This document shows positions 18,407-26,463 of a stretch of 52,136 bases of DNA, piece by piece (the first letter of the stretch is position 1; each line of letters begins with the position of its first letter). A program made the translations under genes and the position numbers. Source of the stretch: Armatimonadota bacterium (GTDB taxonomy: Bacteria > Armatimonadota > UBA5829); NCBI GenBank assembly GCA_039679645.1, contig JBDKUO010000060.1, positions 1 to 52,136 of the forward strand. The letters are read 5' to 3'. A model generated the notes under the pieces. That model was not told the origin of the DNA, did no database searches, and saw only the letters and a program-made list of their open reading frames with translations.

Positions 18407-19159
18407 ATGTCAGGTCATTCCAAATGGCATAATATAAAACTGCGAAAGGGCAAACAGGACCTACAGCGCGGCAAGATATTCACTAAGCTGGCTCGCGAAA
18501 TAATCGTCGCAGCCAAAGAAGGCGGCGGCAATCCCGATTCGAACCTGCGGCTGAGAATCGCAGTCCAAAAGGCACGAGAAAACTCCATGCCCGCCGACAA
18601 CATCAAGCGCGCAATCCAGCGAGGAACCGGCGAGATTGAGGGAGCCAACTTCGAAGAAATCACCTACGAAGGCTATGGGCCAGCAGGAGTAGCTGTACTT
18701 GTTCCATGCCTTACCGATAACCGCAACCGAACTGTTGCCGAACTCCGCAATATATTTTCCAAGACAGGCGGAAATCTGGGCGAAATGGGTTGTGTTGGCT
18801 GGATGTTCGATCAAAAGGGTATGGTCCAGATACCAGCAGATAAATCGGACGAAGAGAGCGTTATGATGGCGACCATGGACGCAGGCGCTGAAGACATCAA
18901 AGAAGAGGAAGATGTCATCGAGGTCATATGCCCGCCGGACGCTTTGGCAAAAGTCCGTGACGCCTTGACTGAAGCCGGGATCGAATTTACCTCTGCCGAA
19001 TTGACGATGATTCCTAAGAGCACAGTCCGAGTTGAAGATATCAAGGGAGCAAGCCAGATTCTTCGATTGATGGATGCGCTGGAAGATAATGACGACGTCC
19101 AGAATGCTTATGCAAACTTCGATATCCCTGATGAAATTCTCCAAGAAGCTGCAGGATAG
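18407..19159 (+). CDS. yebC: YebC/PmpR family transcriptional or translational regulator
   Basis: 250 aa, normal length. It begins with the family signature MSGHSKWHNIK and KGKQDLQRGKIFTKLAREI, with three alpha/beta domains. Bacterial YebC proteins bind DNA near promoters in some species, and recent work shows a role in ribosome rescue at proline stretches; which applies here is unknown. A ribosome-binding site GAGGTG precedes ATG. In many genomes yebC is next to ruvC, but here it is not. Confidence 0.95.
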   Translation: MSGHSKWHNIKLRKGKQDLQRGKIFTKLAREIIVAAKEGGGNPDSNLRLRIAVQKARENSMPADNIKRAIQRGTGEIEGANFEEITYEGYGPAGVAVLVPCLTDNRNRTVAELRNIFSKTGGNLGEMGCVGWMFDQKGMVQIPADKSDEESVMMATMDAGAEDIKEEEDVIEVICPPDALAKVRDALTEAGIEFTSAELTMIPKSTVRVEDIKGASQILRLMDALEDNDDVQNAYANFDIPDEILQEAAG

Positions 19160-19241
19160 TATAAAGCCAAGTTAAATATTTTTGGCATGATGCGAACCGT
19201 TCAGCCTTTTGTGTCGTCAAATAGTCGGGACGGTGAGCACT

Positions 19242-19466
19242 ATGATCAAACTGCGAGTTGAATGGCGCTACAGGTGCCAGGATTGTGGAACTGAACTTGT
19301 ATCCGATTTCTTTGCCGACTCAACGGAGGGTTTGTCTTGTCCCTGGTGTGGCAGTGTGTGCCCGAACGCGCGCAGCATCTGTGATGATGAGATCAAGAAC
19401 CACATTGAAAGGGTCGTAAGGGAGACGGAGCAGAAAGCAAACGGGATAATAACTGCACGAAGTTAG
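19242..19466 (+). CDS. small zinc-ribbon protein
   Basis: 74 aa with two CxxC knuckles (CQDC and CPWC) 16-20 residues apart, the form of a zinc ribbon, followed by a charged helix. An ATG at 19242 is preferred to the upstream alternatives because it begins just before the domain. The role is unknown; many such proteins bind nucleic acid or other proteins. It lies between yebC and smpB on the same strand. Confidence 0.6.
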   Translation: MIKLRVEWRYRCQDCGTELVSDFFADSTEGLSCPWCGSVCPNARSICDDEIKNHIERVVRETEQKANGIITARS

Positions 19467-19490
19467 CTATCATTTTTTATAATATGTTTA

Positions 19491-19523
19491 CCAAGAGCCG
19501 GGAGCCAGTCTCCCGGCTCTTGG
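19491..19523. repeat. perfect 14-bp hairpin before smpB
   Basis: CCAAGAGCCGGGAG and CTCCCGGCTCTTGG surround CCAGT. There is no U-tract on the plus strand, but the hairpin sits between the zinc-ribbon gene and the smpB promoter, so it may end or insulate transcription. Confidence 0.55.
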
Positions 19524-19530
19524 CGTACCG

Positions 19531-19539
19531 TGATATAAT
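19531..19539 (+). promoter_or_regulatory. extended -10 promoter of smpB
   Basis: TG-A-TATAAT, an extended -10 box, ends only 9 nt before the smpB ATG at 19549. Transcription would start at or next to the start codon, so the mRNA is probably leaderless. No ribosome-binding site is visible. Confidence 0.55.
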
Positions 19540-19548
19540 AGTGCGATT

Positions 19549-20022
19549 ATGGCGAAAGATAAAAAGACAAAACCCCAGGACGTTTCGATCTCCAATCGTA
19601 AGGCCTGGCATGAATACTTTATAGATGATCAGTTCGAGGCCGGGATCGTGCTTGTCGGCACTGAGGTTAAGTCTCTGCGTTTGGGCAAGGCGAGCATAAC
19701 AGAAGCGTTCTGCAAGATCGAAAACGGAGAACTATGGCTCCATGGAATGCACATCGCGCCGTATGAGCAGGGTAATCGCTACAACGTAGACCCACTGCGC
19801 CCGCGCAAACTGCTCATGCGTAAGGCGGAGATCGAGAAGATCAACCGCAAGCTTCAGGAAAAAGGCTTTACACTAATACCTCTTAAGCTCTACTTCACTC
19901 GCGGCTACGCTAAGGTGAATGTCGGCCTCGGTCGCGGCAAAAAACTCTACGACAAGCGCGAATCCATTGCGACCCGCGACGTAGAGCGTGAGCGCCGCCG
20001 CGAAGAATCTTCAAGAATGTAG
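19549..20022 (+). CDS. smpB: SsrA-binding protein SmpB
   Basis: 157 aa, usual length. Binds tmRNA and takes part in trans-translation to rescue stalled ribosomes. Family landmarks: SNRKAWHEYFIDD, GIVLVGTEVKSLR, YEQGNRYNVDPLRPRKLL and the C-terminal basic tail KRESIATRDVERERRR. No ribosome-binding site; see the extended -10 element just upstream. No tmRNA gene is recognised in the 250 bp that follow. Confidence 0.96.
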   Translation: MAKDKKTKPQDVSISNRKAWHEYFIDDQFEAGIVLVGTEVKSLRLGKASITEAFCKIENGELWLHGMHIAPYEQGNRYNVDPLRPRKLLMRKAEIEKINRKLQEKGFTLIPLKLYFTRGYAKVNVGLGRGKKLYDKRESIATRDVERERRREESSRM

Positions 20023-20122
20023 ACACACTGTTCTTCCACATTGGCTGGGGAGGCAAACTACGTCGCGTCTGCTGGGCCCAGGGTTCACTGCCCGAAAAAG
20101 ATAGGACCATCTCTGCTGTCAA

Positions 20123-20140
20123 ATGAGTCTGCGGACTCAT
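20123..20140. repeat. short palindrome in the smpB-DUF2752 gap
   Basis: ATGAGTC-TGCG-GACTCAT is perfectly paired. It is the only structure I see in the 248-bp gap 20023-20270, where the two flanking genes converge. Confidence 0.45.
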
Positions 20141-20270
20141 GGCCGGCTGGCTTCTTGCGGCTACAATCATTATGGATGCACTTGGAGGGTCGGCACGGCT
20201 AACGGAACAGACAGTGATTCGCGCTCACCCCTGCAAACGACGGCAAACCGCCGACCCCCGAGCATCCTCC

Positions 20271-20651
20271 TCAATGCGGCGCCAGCAGCGAAAAAGGGAA
20301 GACGGGTATGTTGCGGGCTGCCCAAAAGATCATCATGCTTGCCAGGACTATCCAGGCTGCACGATTGGACATTCTGACTTGTTGATGCGCAATTATCCGG
20401 ATGAATGTTGTCAAGCCGATTAGTGGGATAATGACCATCATAAATACGTTGAGGCGAATGGCTGCGACAATGTGTCCGGCTGCCATTTCATTGGCAGCCC
20501 TGGTCAAACCACAGCCGGGGCAATATAACCCGGTAAGCAGATGAAACGGACAAGGCGGCAGCCACCGGCTCACTTTTGATATGCAGCATATCAAAACGAC
20601 GATGCCGATAACCACCGCCCCAAGTAGTGCGAGTGATGATCTGTATCTCAT
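20271..20651 (-). CDS. DUF2752 membrane protein
   Basis: 126 aa with three membrane helices and the DUF2752 signature CPGCGLTRA after CPFHLLTGLY. The function is unknown. It follows the zinc-ribbon/CD225 gene with a 4-bp ATGA overlap, a pairing I associate with this family, so the two products probably act together at the membrane. Confidence 0.85.
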   Translation of the reverse strand: MRYRSSLALLGAVVIGIVVLICCISKVSRWLPPCPFHLLTGLYCPGCGLTRAANEMAAGHIVAAIRLNVFMMVIIPLIGLTTFIRIIAHQQVRMSNRAAWIVLASMMIFWAARNIPVFPFSLLAPH

Positions 20652-21142
20652 ATCCTCCTGGTCGGGCCAGGCATTGGAAATGGATAGTTGCCTATTCCAT
20701 GCGTAAGCACCCAGGCAATACCTATGATGAGATTAATTACCCATACTCCAATTGCAACAAATATCATTATCTTGGCTAGGTTAGCGTCGGCCATCGCGCC
20801 TTGATAGTCACCCATCCGCTTCTTGCCGTTTGCCTGTGAGGACTTTACTATAGCAATGATGCCGAATGGGAGTGCAAATATGGAGCAGCACACTGACAGC
20901 ACGGTAATCACTATTGACCATATCATAAGGTCGGGCACCGGGCGAGGTGGAGCTGCTGTCGGGTCAAAATACTGTGGGGGGCCAGGGGGTGGTTGCTGAG
21001 AATAGACTGGCGGCTGTGGAGTTTGGACAGGTGGTTGTGATATTGCAGTTGTACTCTCACCAGCCAGATCCGCACCGCAGAGTGCGCATTTTACTGCATC
21101 ATCTTTATTTTCCCAATTACACTTCGGGCATTTCATTTGCAT
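20648..21142 (-). CDS. zinc-ribbon plus CD225/dispanin-like membrane protein
   Basis: 164 aa. N-terminal double CxxC zinc ribbon (CPKC..CALC, residues 5-26), a Pro/Gln-rich linker (about 30-65), then two helices with an intervening loop typical of CD225/dispanins (IWSIVITVLSVCCSIFALPFGIIAIV and KIMIFVAIGVWVINLIIG, quoted as landmarks VLSVCCSIFALPFGI and VAIGVWVI). Start: ATG at 21142 after CGGGAGGGC; an upstream start is possible but lacks a ribosome-binding site. The role of bacterial CD225 proteins is unknown. Confidence 0.8.
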   Translation of the reverse strand: MQMKCPKCNWENKDDAVKCALCGADLAGESTTAISQPPVQTPQPPVYSQQPPPGPPQYFDPTAAPPRPVPDLMIWSIVITVLSVCCSIFALPFGIIAIVKSSQANGKKRMGDYQGAMADANLAKIMIFVAIGVWVINLIIGIAWVLTHGIGNYPFPMPGPTRRI

Positions 21143-21156
21143 AAAGCCCTCCCGTA

Positions 21157-21209
21157 ATGACGATTGTACAGCTTGCGCGTATAATATCAAACTGATAAGA
21201 TTTACGCAA
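21157..21209. promoter_or_regulatory. overlapping divergent promoters (recF / CD225 gene)
   Basis: Plus strand: ATGACG (21157-21162), 17 bp, TATAAT (21180-21185) for recF. Minus strand: TTGCGT (21209-21204), 17 bp, TATTAT (21186-21181) for the CD225 gene. The two -10 boxes overlap, so the promoters should compete. Confidence 0.6.
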
Positions 21210-21250
21210 GAGCTAAAGCTATTTCAGACAAGTTTGAAAAATAGATAGAT

Positions 21251-22369
21251 ATGCATATTAATACGCTAAACCTGACGAACTTTCGCAATTATGAGAATCT
21301 GGAGATAAAGCCTGATATCGGCCTGAATGTGCTCGTCGGGATGAACGCACAGGGCAAGAGCGCTGTCCTGGAGGCGATTTATCTGCTTGCGACGAGTAAG
21401 TCTCACAGGACTTCCCGCGACATGGACCTGATCCGGCTTGGCGAGGGTGTCGCATGGGTATGCGCCGAGGCAGTGCGCTCCGAAAGAAATGACGTCATCC
21501 TGGAGATTGCGCTGAGCCGGACTGAAGCTAAGACGGTAAAGATAAACAAAGTCAAGCATCTTAAGATAGGCGATATTGTTGGCCAGTTAAATGCTGTCAT
21601 ATTCAGCAATTCGGATATTGAGATGGTCCGCGGCGAGCCGTCTCTGCGGAGAAGGTTCTTAAATCTTGAGATATCTCAGGTAAGCCCGCAGTATATATAC
21701 GCCCTGGGCAGGTATAAGCGAGTTCTGAGCCAGAGAAACAACCTCCTTAAAGAAATAAAGTCGAGCAGGCTTCAGAGTGCGGATATCGACGCATGGGATG
21801 GCCAGTTAGCTGAATACGGAGCTGTAATAATATCGCGAAGAGCTAAGTTTATTAGTTTTCTGGCAGAATCGGCGGCCAGGATATATTCATCTCTTACCGA
21901 TAACGCCGAAGAGCTAAAGGTTACATATAAACCGAATATAGATGCCGGATTGAAGTCTTCAGAAAAAGAGACAGCGGCGAAATTCGCCAAAATACTTATT
22001 GCCAGGCGGGAGATGGACATTATGCGCGGGACCACTACTTCGGGTCCTCACAGAGACGATATATCTTTGAGTGTTAACGGACTCGCGGCCAGAGAGTTCG
22101 CGTCTCAGGGCCAGCAGAGGAGTATTGCTATAGCGCTCAAGCTGGCTGAGATAGACCTTATGTCTCAAAGTGTCGGGGAGAGCCCTGTAGTGCTGCTGGA
22201 TGATGTGATGGCCGAACTCGACGATGCCAGGCGCGCAAGAGTTTTGGAAGTGACCCTGGGCAGATGCCAGACATTTATCACGACCACGTCTCTTGATGAA
22301 ATAGGCAGGTCGGGGGTCGATAGAGCCAAAGTTTTTGATGTCAGATCGGGTAAGGTGGCAGCGAGATGA
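21251..22369 (+). CDS. recF: DNA replication/repair protein RecF
   Basis: 372 aa, normal for RecF. Loads RecA at gaps with RecO and RecR. Walker A GMNAQGKS (residues 30-37), the ABC-type signature ASQGQQRSIAIALKLAE, and Walker B VVLLDDVMAELDDAR are all intact. There is no clear ribosome-binding site before ATG. It overlaps the DciA gene by 4 bp. The usual neighbours dnaA, dnaN and gyrB are not here, so the origin cluster has been split. Confidence 0.95.
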   Translation: MHINTLNLTNFRNYENLEIKPDIGLNVLVGMNAQGKSAVLEAIYLLATSKSHRTSRDMDLIRLGEGVAWVCAEAVRSERNDVILEIALSRTEAKTVKINKVKHLKIGDIVGQLNAVIFSNSDIEMVRGEPSLRRRFLNLEISQVSPQYIYALGRYKRVLSQRNNLLKEIKSSRLQSADIDAWDGQLAEYGAVIISRRAKFISFLAESAARIYSSLTDNAEELKVTYKPNIDAGLKSSEKETAAKFAKILIARREMDIMRGTTTSGPHRDDISLSVNGLAAREFASQGQQRSIAIALKLAEIDLMSQSVGESPVVLLDDVMAELDDARRARVLEVTLGRCQTFITTTSLDEIGRSGVDRAKVFDVRSGKVAAR

Positions 22370-22872
22370 GAAGACCAATGTTTAGGGGCGGCGGTATAAG
22401 CCGGCTTGGCGGTATATTGAATGCTTCACTCGATGATTTGGGTATTCGCCAAAAGGTAATGGAGCAGCAGACAATCGCGCGGTGGGCTGCGGTCGTGGGT
22501 TCAAATATCGCCGCGGCGAGCATGGCTGATAAATTACGCGACGGAGTGCTTTTCGTATGTTGTAAGAGCAGCACATGGGCAAATGAGCTTTCTTTTCACA
22601 AAGAACATATCATTAAGAAGCTCAACTCGGCAGCAGGAAAGAAGATTGTAAAGGACATCAGGTTCACTGCCAGGGGATATCGCAAGATAGTCGAATCCCG
22701 AAAAGATGAGGACACCAAGCTTCGGGGTCTGGATAAGATAGAGCTGGATAAAGAAACGTCCGAGATAGCTGAAAAAGTCGCCTCTGTTGCCCCATCACCC
22801 GAGCTTGCCGCAAAGATTCAAAAAGCAGTGCTGACGAGCAAGAGGTTGGAGAAGGTTAAGAAGGGGAATTAA
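22366..22872 (+). CDS. DUF721 / DciA-type helicase-loader protein
   Basis: 168 aa. The N-terminal DUF721 core is visible (LDDLGIRQKVMEQQTIARWAAVVG; landmarks GIRQKVMEQ and LFVCCKSSTWANELSF). DciA acts as loader or partner of the replicative helicase DnaB in bacteria without DnaC. The recF-DUF721 pair with ATGA overlap is a common arrangement. The C-terminal third is charged and probably disordered. Confidence 0.85.
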   Translation: MRRPMFRGGGISRLGGILNASLDDLGIRQKVMEQQTIARWAAVVGSNIAAASMADKLRDGVLFVCCKSSTWANELSFHKEHIIKKLNSAAGKKIVKDIRFTARGYRKIVESRKDEDTKLRGLDKIELDKETSEIAEKVASVAPSPELAAKIQKAVLTSKRLEKVKKGN

Positions 22873-22890
22873 ATCACATAAGTTGGTTAT

Positions 22891-22919
22891 ATCCCTCCAG
22901 GTAAGATACCTGGAGGGAT
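22891..22919. repeat. 3'-end palindrome family, copy 3
   Basis: ATCCCTCCAGGTA and TACCTGGAGGGAT around AGA, 19 nt after the DciA stop. In this copy the loop reads in the opposite sense to its gene compared with copies 1, 2, 4 and 5. Confidence 0.75.
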
Positions 22920-22968
22920 CGGAGGGATTGAAAATATCAGTGTCTGAAGGACACTTTATGCTTTACCC

Positions 22969-23030
22969 TTGTTCGGGCAGATTTGCAATCTGGCCCGCAG
23001 AAAGCCGGATGGCATCTCCTGATGCCACAA
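22969..23030 (+). repeat. left REP pair (A-B) of the RAYT element
   Basis: Two hairpins: A, GGGCAGATT-TGC-AATCTGG-CCC near 22975-22995, and B, GGCATC-TCCT-GATGCC at 23011-23026. The block is an imperfect inverted copy of 23615-23675 (TTGTTCGGGCAGATTTG.. read towards the gene). Confidence 0.75.
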
Positions 23031-23057
23031 CTTATCACTTATAGGAGAACCTAACAA

Positions 23058-23606
23058 ATGCGAAGATACCGCATATTTGAAAAAGGCATCACTCCGCATT
23101 TTATCACATGGACGATAACAGGCTGGCTTCCGGTATTTCTGTCGGATTCTTACTGCAGCATAATAACAAATAGCCTGAAATATTGCAGACGAGAAAAAGG
23201 TTTGCTTGTACACGGTTATGTGATAATGCCGACCCACATTCACGCAATTGTTTCAGCTTCTGTTGGCTCGAATTTATCGGATATCCTTCGTGATACAAGG
23301 AAATTCACCGCTAAAGAGGTAGTTAGGCGTCTGATTGATGATGGAAATAAGCTATTCGATTGGTTCTTTAGAGATTCTGCAAAAAAGGATGGTAGACCGG
23401 AAGGAAGTTATAAGGTGTGGGAGGGCGGATTTCATCCTGAAGCTTTGGAATCAGAAAAATTCGTAATTCAGAAGCTCGAATATATCCACCAAAATCCTGT
23501 GAGGAAAGGTTTGGTTGAGAAGCAAGAGTATTGGAAATACTCAAGCGCTGGTTTCTATATCAACAATATTCAAGAGCCACTGGATTTTGATAGGTTTGAA
23601 TTTTGA
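23058..23606 (+). CDS. REP-associated tyrosine transposase (RAYT, Y1_Tnp family)
   Basis: 182 aa, typical for IS200/IS605-like RAYT enzymes. The HUH metal site is His60-Ile-His62 (PTHIHAIV) and the nucleophile is Tyr142 in KLEYIHQNPVRKG. Such enzymes cut and join single-stranded REP hairpins. It is framed by inverted REP pairs, with hairpin order A-B on the left and B'-A' on the right, which suggests the enzyme acts on those hairpins. Both hallmark motifs are intact, so it may be active. Confidence 0.9.
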   Translation: MRRYRIFEKGITPHFITWTITGWLPVFLSDSYCSIITNSLKYCRREKGLLVHGYVIMPTHIHAIVSASVGSNLSDILRDTRKFTAKEVVRRLIDDGNKLFDWFFRDSAKKDGRPEGSYKVWEGGFHPEALESEKFVIQKLEYIHQNPVRKGLVEKQEYWKYSSAGFYINNIQEPLDFDRFEF

Positions 23607-23614
23607 TCGTTACG

Positions 23615-23675
23615 TGTTGGCATCAGAGATGCCATTTTGCCCTTGTCGGCGCAGATTACAAATCTGCCCGAACAA
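23615..23675 (-). repeat. right REP pair (B'-A') of the RAYT element
   Basis: B' (GGCATC-AGA-GATGCC, 23619-23633) and A' (GCGCAGATT-ACA-AATCTGCCCG, near 23650-23670) mirror the left block. Together they form imperfect terminal inverted repeats of about 60 bp around the transposase gene. Confidence 0.75.
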
Positions 23676-23704
23676 TTACTCCTGGTAAAAGATTGGATCA
23701 AAAA

Positions 23705-25159
23705 ATGGCTGACAAGTGGTCTCAAATACTCCAAAAGATAGATGATTTTCGCTGGAGGATCCCGCAGTCGTATAAGTCCGGCATGCGCACTGAGGGGATA
23801 ATCTACTCCAGCGAGAAAATGCTTGTGAATTTGGATGAGTCACTTGAACAGGTGGCCAATGTAGCGTTCCTGCCGGGCATTGTCGGCGCGTCGATGGCTA
23901 TGCCCGATATCCACTGGGGTTACGGCTTTCCCATAGGCGGGGTCGCCGCAATGGATTGTGAGAGCGGCGTGGTCTCCCCTGGTGGAGTAGGCTTTGATAT
24001 CAACTGCGGCGTACGTCTGCTTCGCACTGATCTCACTTTGGATGATATCAAGGGCAAGATAGGCGACCTGATAGACCAGCTCTATATTAATGTGCCCTCA
24101 GGGGTCGGCAGCGAAGGCAATATCAGGGTCGATGAACAGGAACTCAAGCAGGTGATGGTCAAGGGCGCCAAATGGATGGTGGAGCATGGCTTCGGCTGGG
24201 CTGAGGACCTCGAAGCAAGTGAGGAGGGCGGCGCAATATCCATGGCCGACCCCGGCAACATCAGCAAAGAGGCTATAAAGCGCGGTCGGCCCCAGATCGG
24301 GACCCTGGGCGCTGGAAACCATTTTCTTGAAATCCAGGCAGTAGAGTATATCTATGATGAGGATGTAGCCGGTGTCTTCGGGATTACGGAGCCTGGTCAG
24401 ATAACGGTCATGATCCACACGGGCAGCCGGGGGTTCGGCCATCAGGTCTGCCAGGATAATCTCAATGTGATGCAGCGCGCGATGATCAAATACGGCATAT
24501 CTCTTCCGGACAGGCAGCTTGCCTGCGCGCCGATAAAATCCGAGGAGGGGCAGGCATATCTTGCATCCATGGCATGCGCGGCAAACTTCGCCTGGGCGAA
24601 CCGGCAGGCGATAGCCCACTGGGTGAGGGAGAGTTTTGAAAAAGTGATGGGCGCAGGCGCGCATAAGTTGGGGATGAGCCAGGTATACGATGTTGCTCAC
24701 AACATGGCCAAGATCGAAGAGCATCTTGTGGATCACAAGATGAAGAAGCTCTGCGTTCACCGCAAGGGGGCTACCAGAGCTTTCGGACCGGACAACCCAT
24801 ATGTGCCGAAGCAGTATCGCAAGGTCGGCCAGCCTGTGCTAGTGCCGGGCGATATGGGCAGGTATTCGTTTTTGCTGGTGGGCACCCAGACTGCTATGAA
24901 TCAGACTTGGGGATCGACTTGCCATGGCGCGGGCCGAATGATGAGCCGCCATGAGGCTGTAAAGAAGATGCGGGGCCGTCAGGTGCAGGATGAGCTTGCC
25001 GAGCGCGGGATATTGGTGAAGGCCAAAGGCCGGGATACTCTATCCGAAGAGGCGTCTTATGCATATAAAGATGTGGCGGATGTAGTCGGGACATGCGACG
25101 GTGCAGGCATTTCAAGATTGGTAGCAAAGATGAGGCCCCTGGGCGTGGCGAAAGGATAA
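23705..25159 (+). CDS. rtcB: RNA ligase RtcB
   Basis: 484 aa, normal RtcB length. Seals 2',3'-cyclic phosphate or 3'-phosphate RNA ends to 5'-OH ends with GTP and Mn2+. Family marks: MPDIHWGYGFPIGGVA, GVGFDINCGVR with the Mn ligand cysteine, GAGNHFLE, the histidines in MIHTGSRGFGHQV, the guanylylated histidine in KLCVHRKGATRAF, and the C-terminal GTCDGAGISR..MRPLGVAKG. Start: ATG at 23705, since the longer frame to 23603 would run through the right REP repeat. The ribosome-binding site is weak. Bacterial rtcB often repairs damaged tRNA or rRNA; no rtcA or rtcR is seen nearby. Confidence 0.95.
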   Translation: MADKWSQILQKIDDFRWRIPQSYKSGMRTEGIIYSSEKMLVNLDESLEQVANVAFLPGIVGASMAMPDIHWGYGFPIGGVAAMDCESGVVSPGGVGFDINCGVRLLRTDLTLDDIKGKIGDLIDQLYINVPSGVGSEGNIRVDEQELKQVMVKGAKWMVEHGFGWAEDLEASEEGGAISMADPGNISKEAIKRGRPQIGTLGAGNHFLEIQAVEYIYDEDVAGVFGITEPGQITVMIHTGSRGFGHQVCQDNLNVMQRAMIKYGISLPDRQLACAPIKSEEGQAYLASMACAANFAWANRQAIAHWVRESFEKVMGAGAHKLGMSQVYDVAHNMAKIEEHLVDHKMKKLCVHRKGATRAFGPDNPYVPKQYRKVGQPVLVPGDMGRYSFLLVGTQTAMNQTWGSTCHGAGRMMSRHEAVKKMRGRQVQDELAERGILVKAKGRDTLSEEASYAYKDVADVVGTCDGAGISRLVAKMRPLGVAKG

Positions 25160-25319
25160 TCTCAATATAGCGCTATAGGCTCTATGGCGGAGTAAGACTA
25201 ATAGTTCCTGAGGGTGATGTACAATGGGCAATATCCATACTAGGGCAAAAACTTGAAGGATTGTCGGTGTTTTACAACTAACTCATTGCTGATAGTTACG
25301 ATATAAGAGGGGTTCAGCA

Positions 25320-26360
25320 TTGAGAACGATCAATATTGGCATCATAGGATGTGGCGGCATAGCCACAAAGGCGCATATGCCGGCTCTGCAAAACGTGCCG
25401 GATGTAAAGATTATGGCGGTCTGCGACGTTAATGAGGAATGCACCAAAAGCGCCGCAGAAAAATTCGATATACCTCATACATTCACCGACTACAAGAAAA
25501 TGCTGGAAATGGACGAAATAGAAGCCGTCCATGTATGCACTCCCAACTTTTTGCACACGCAGCCCACAATAGATGCTCTCAACGCAGGCAAACATGTAAT
25601 TGTCGAAAAGCCGATTGCAAGAAACGCTGTCGAAGGCGCGCTGATGCTGGATGCAGCGAAAAAGAGCGGCAAAAAGTTTATGGTTGCGCACTGCGTACGC
25701 TTTGGCGCGGATATTCAGGCGCTCAAGCGTTTTATTGACGCAGGAGACTTGGGTGATATCTACTTCGGCAGAGTGTGGGCCCTGAGGCGCAGAGGTGTGC
25801 CGAGCTGGGGAGTTTTCACCGACAAAGAAAAGCAGGGCGGCGGCCCTCTGATCGATATAGGCGTGCATATGCTCGACCTTACGCTCTACCTTATGGGGCA
25901 TCCAAAGCCTATATCGGCCTCAGGCCAGTGCTTCACGAAGATAGGAGATACCCCGGGCCATGTGGGAGCATACGGGAAGTGGAACTGGGAGAACTATACC
26001 GTTGAGGACTACGCTGCAGGATTTGTGAGGCTGGATAACGGCGCATCGCTGATCATAGAGTCCAGCTTTGCCGCGAATATCTCCGAGGATATAATGCGGT
26101 CTTCGATATTGGGCACAAAGGGCGGCGCGGAGACCAACCCGGTCCGTATTTTCGGCGAGCAGAGAGAAATGGTGTTTGATATGACGCCTAAGTTCATTCC
26201 TACTGTAAATACGTATGAGGAAGAATGTAAGGGCTTTTACAGCAGCATAAGGAACGACACCGAGCCGCCCGTGACCGGTGAGCAGGCTCTAAACGTCATG
26301 AAGATCCTTGACGCGCTGTATAAATCGAGCGATGAAGGCAAAGAGGTTTTGATAGACTAG
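25320..26360 (+). CDS. Gfo/Idh/MocA-family oxidoreductase
   Basis: 346 aa with an N-terminal Rossmann fold (GIIGCGGIATKAHMPAL, residues 6-22) and EKPIARN, the lysine-proline catalytic motif, near residue 97. The C-terminal alpha/beta domain follows. These enzymes use NAD(P) to oxidise or reduce sugars and polyols; the substrate cannot be told. The start is TTG at 25320 with GAGGGG upstream. The gene is alone, between rtcB and a terminator; the 160-bp upstream gap has no clear promoter. Confidence 0.88.
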   Translation: MRTINIGIIGCGGIATKAHMPALQNVPDVKIMAVCDVNEECTKSAAEKFDIPHTFTDYKKMLEMDEIEAVHVCTPNFLHTQPTIDALNAGKHVIVEKPIARNAVEGALMLDAAKKSGKKFMVAHCVRFGADIQALKRFIDAGDLGDIYFGRVWALRRRGVPSWGVFTDKEKQGGGPLIDIGVHMLDLTLYLMGHPKPISASGQCFTKIGDTPGHVGAYGKWNWENYTVEDYAAGFVRLDNGASLIIESSFAANISEDIMRSSILGTKGGAETNPVRIFGEQREMVFDMTPKFIPTVNTYEEECKGFYSSIRNDTEPPVTGEQALNVMKILDALYKSSDEGKEVLID

Positions 26361-26388
26361 CTTTGGAGCCGGCAAATTTGTAGATCAA

Positions 26389-26423
26389 GGCAGAGCAGTT
26401 GTATAATTGCTCTGCTTTTTTTG
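26389..26423 (+). terminator. intrinsic terminator after the oxidoreductase gene
   Basis: GGCAGAGCA..TGCTCTGC with a 13-15-nt loop, then TTTTTTT. It starts about 30 nt past the oxidoreductase stop codon. A near copy lies at 27544-27577. Confidence 0.8.
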
Positions 26424-26463
26424 TTCTGGTGGTTCGACTGGCATCGATAAAGGAGGTATACGT

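Noticed and set aside
19491-19523. intrinsic terminator for the zinc-ribbon gene
   Set aside because: The stem is strong but there is no U-tract on the plus strand; listed as a hairpin only.
20023-20270. tmRNA (ssrA) gene after smpB
   Set aside because: GCAAACTACGTCGCGTCTGCT looks like a tag start, but no stop follows, and the TTCGACG-type 5' region and tRNA-like end are absent.
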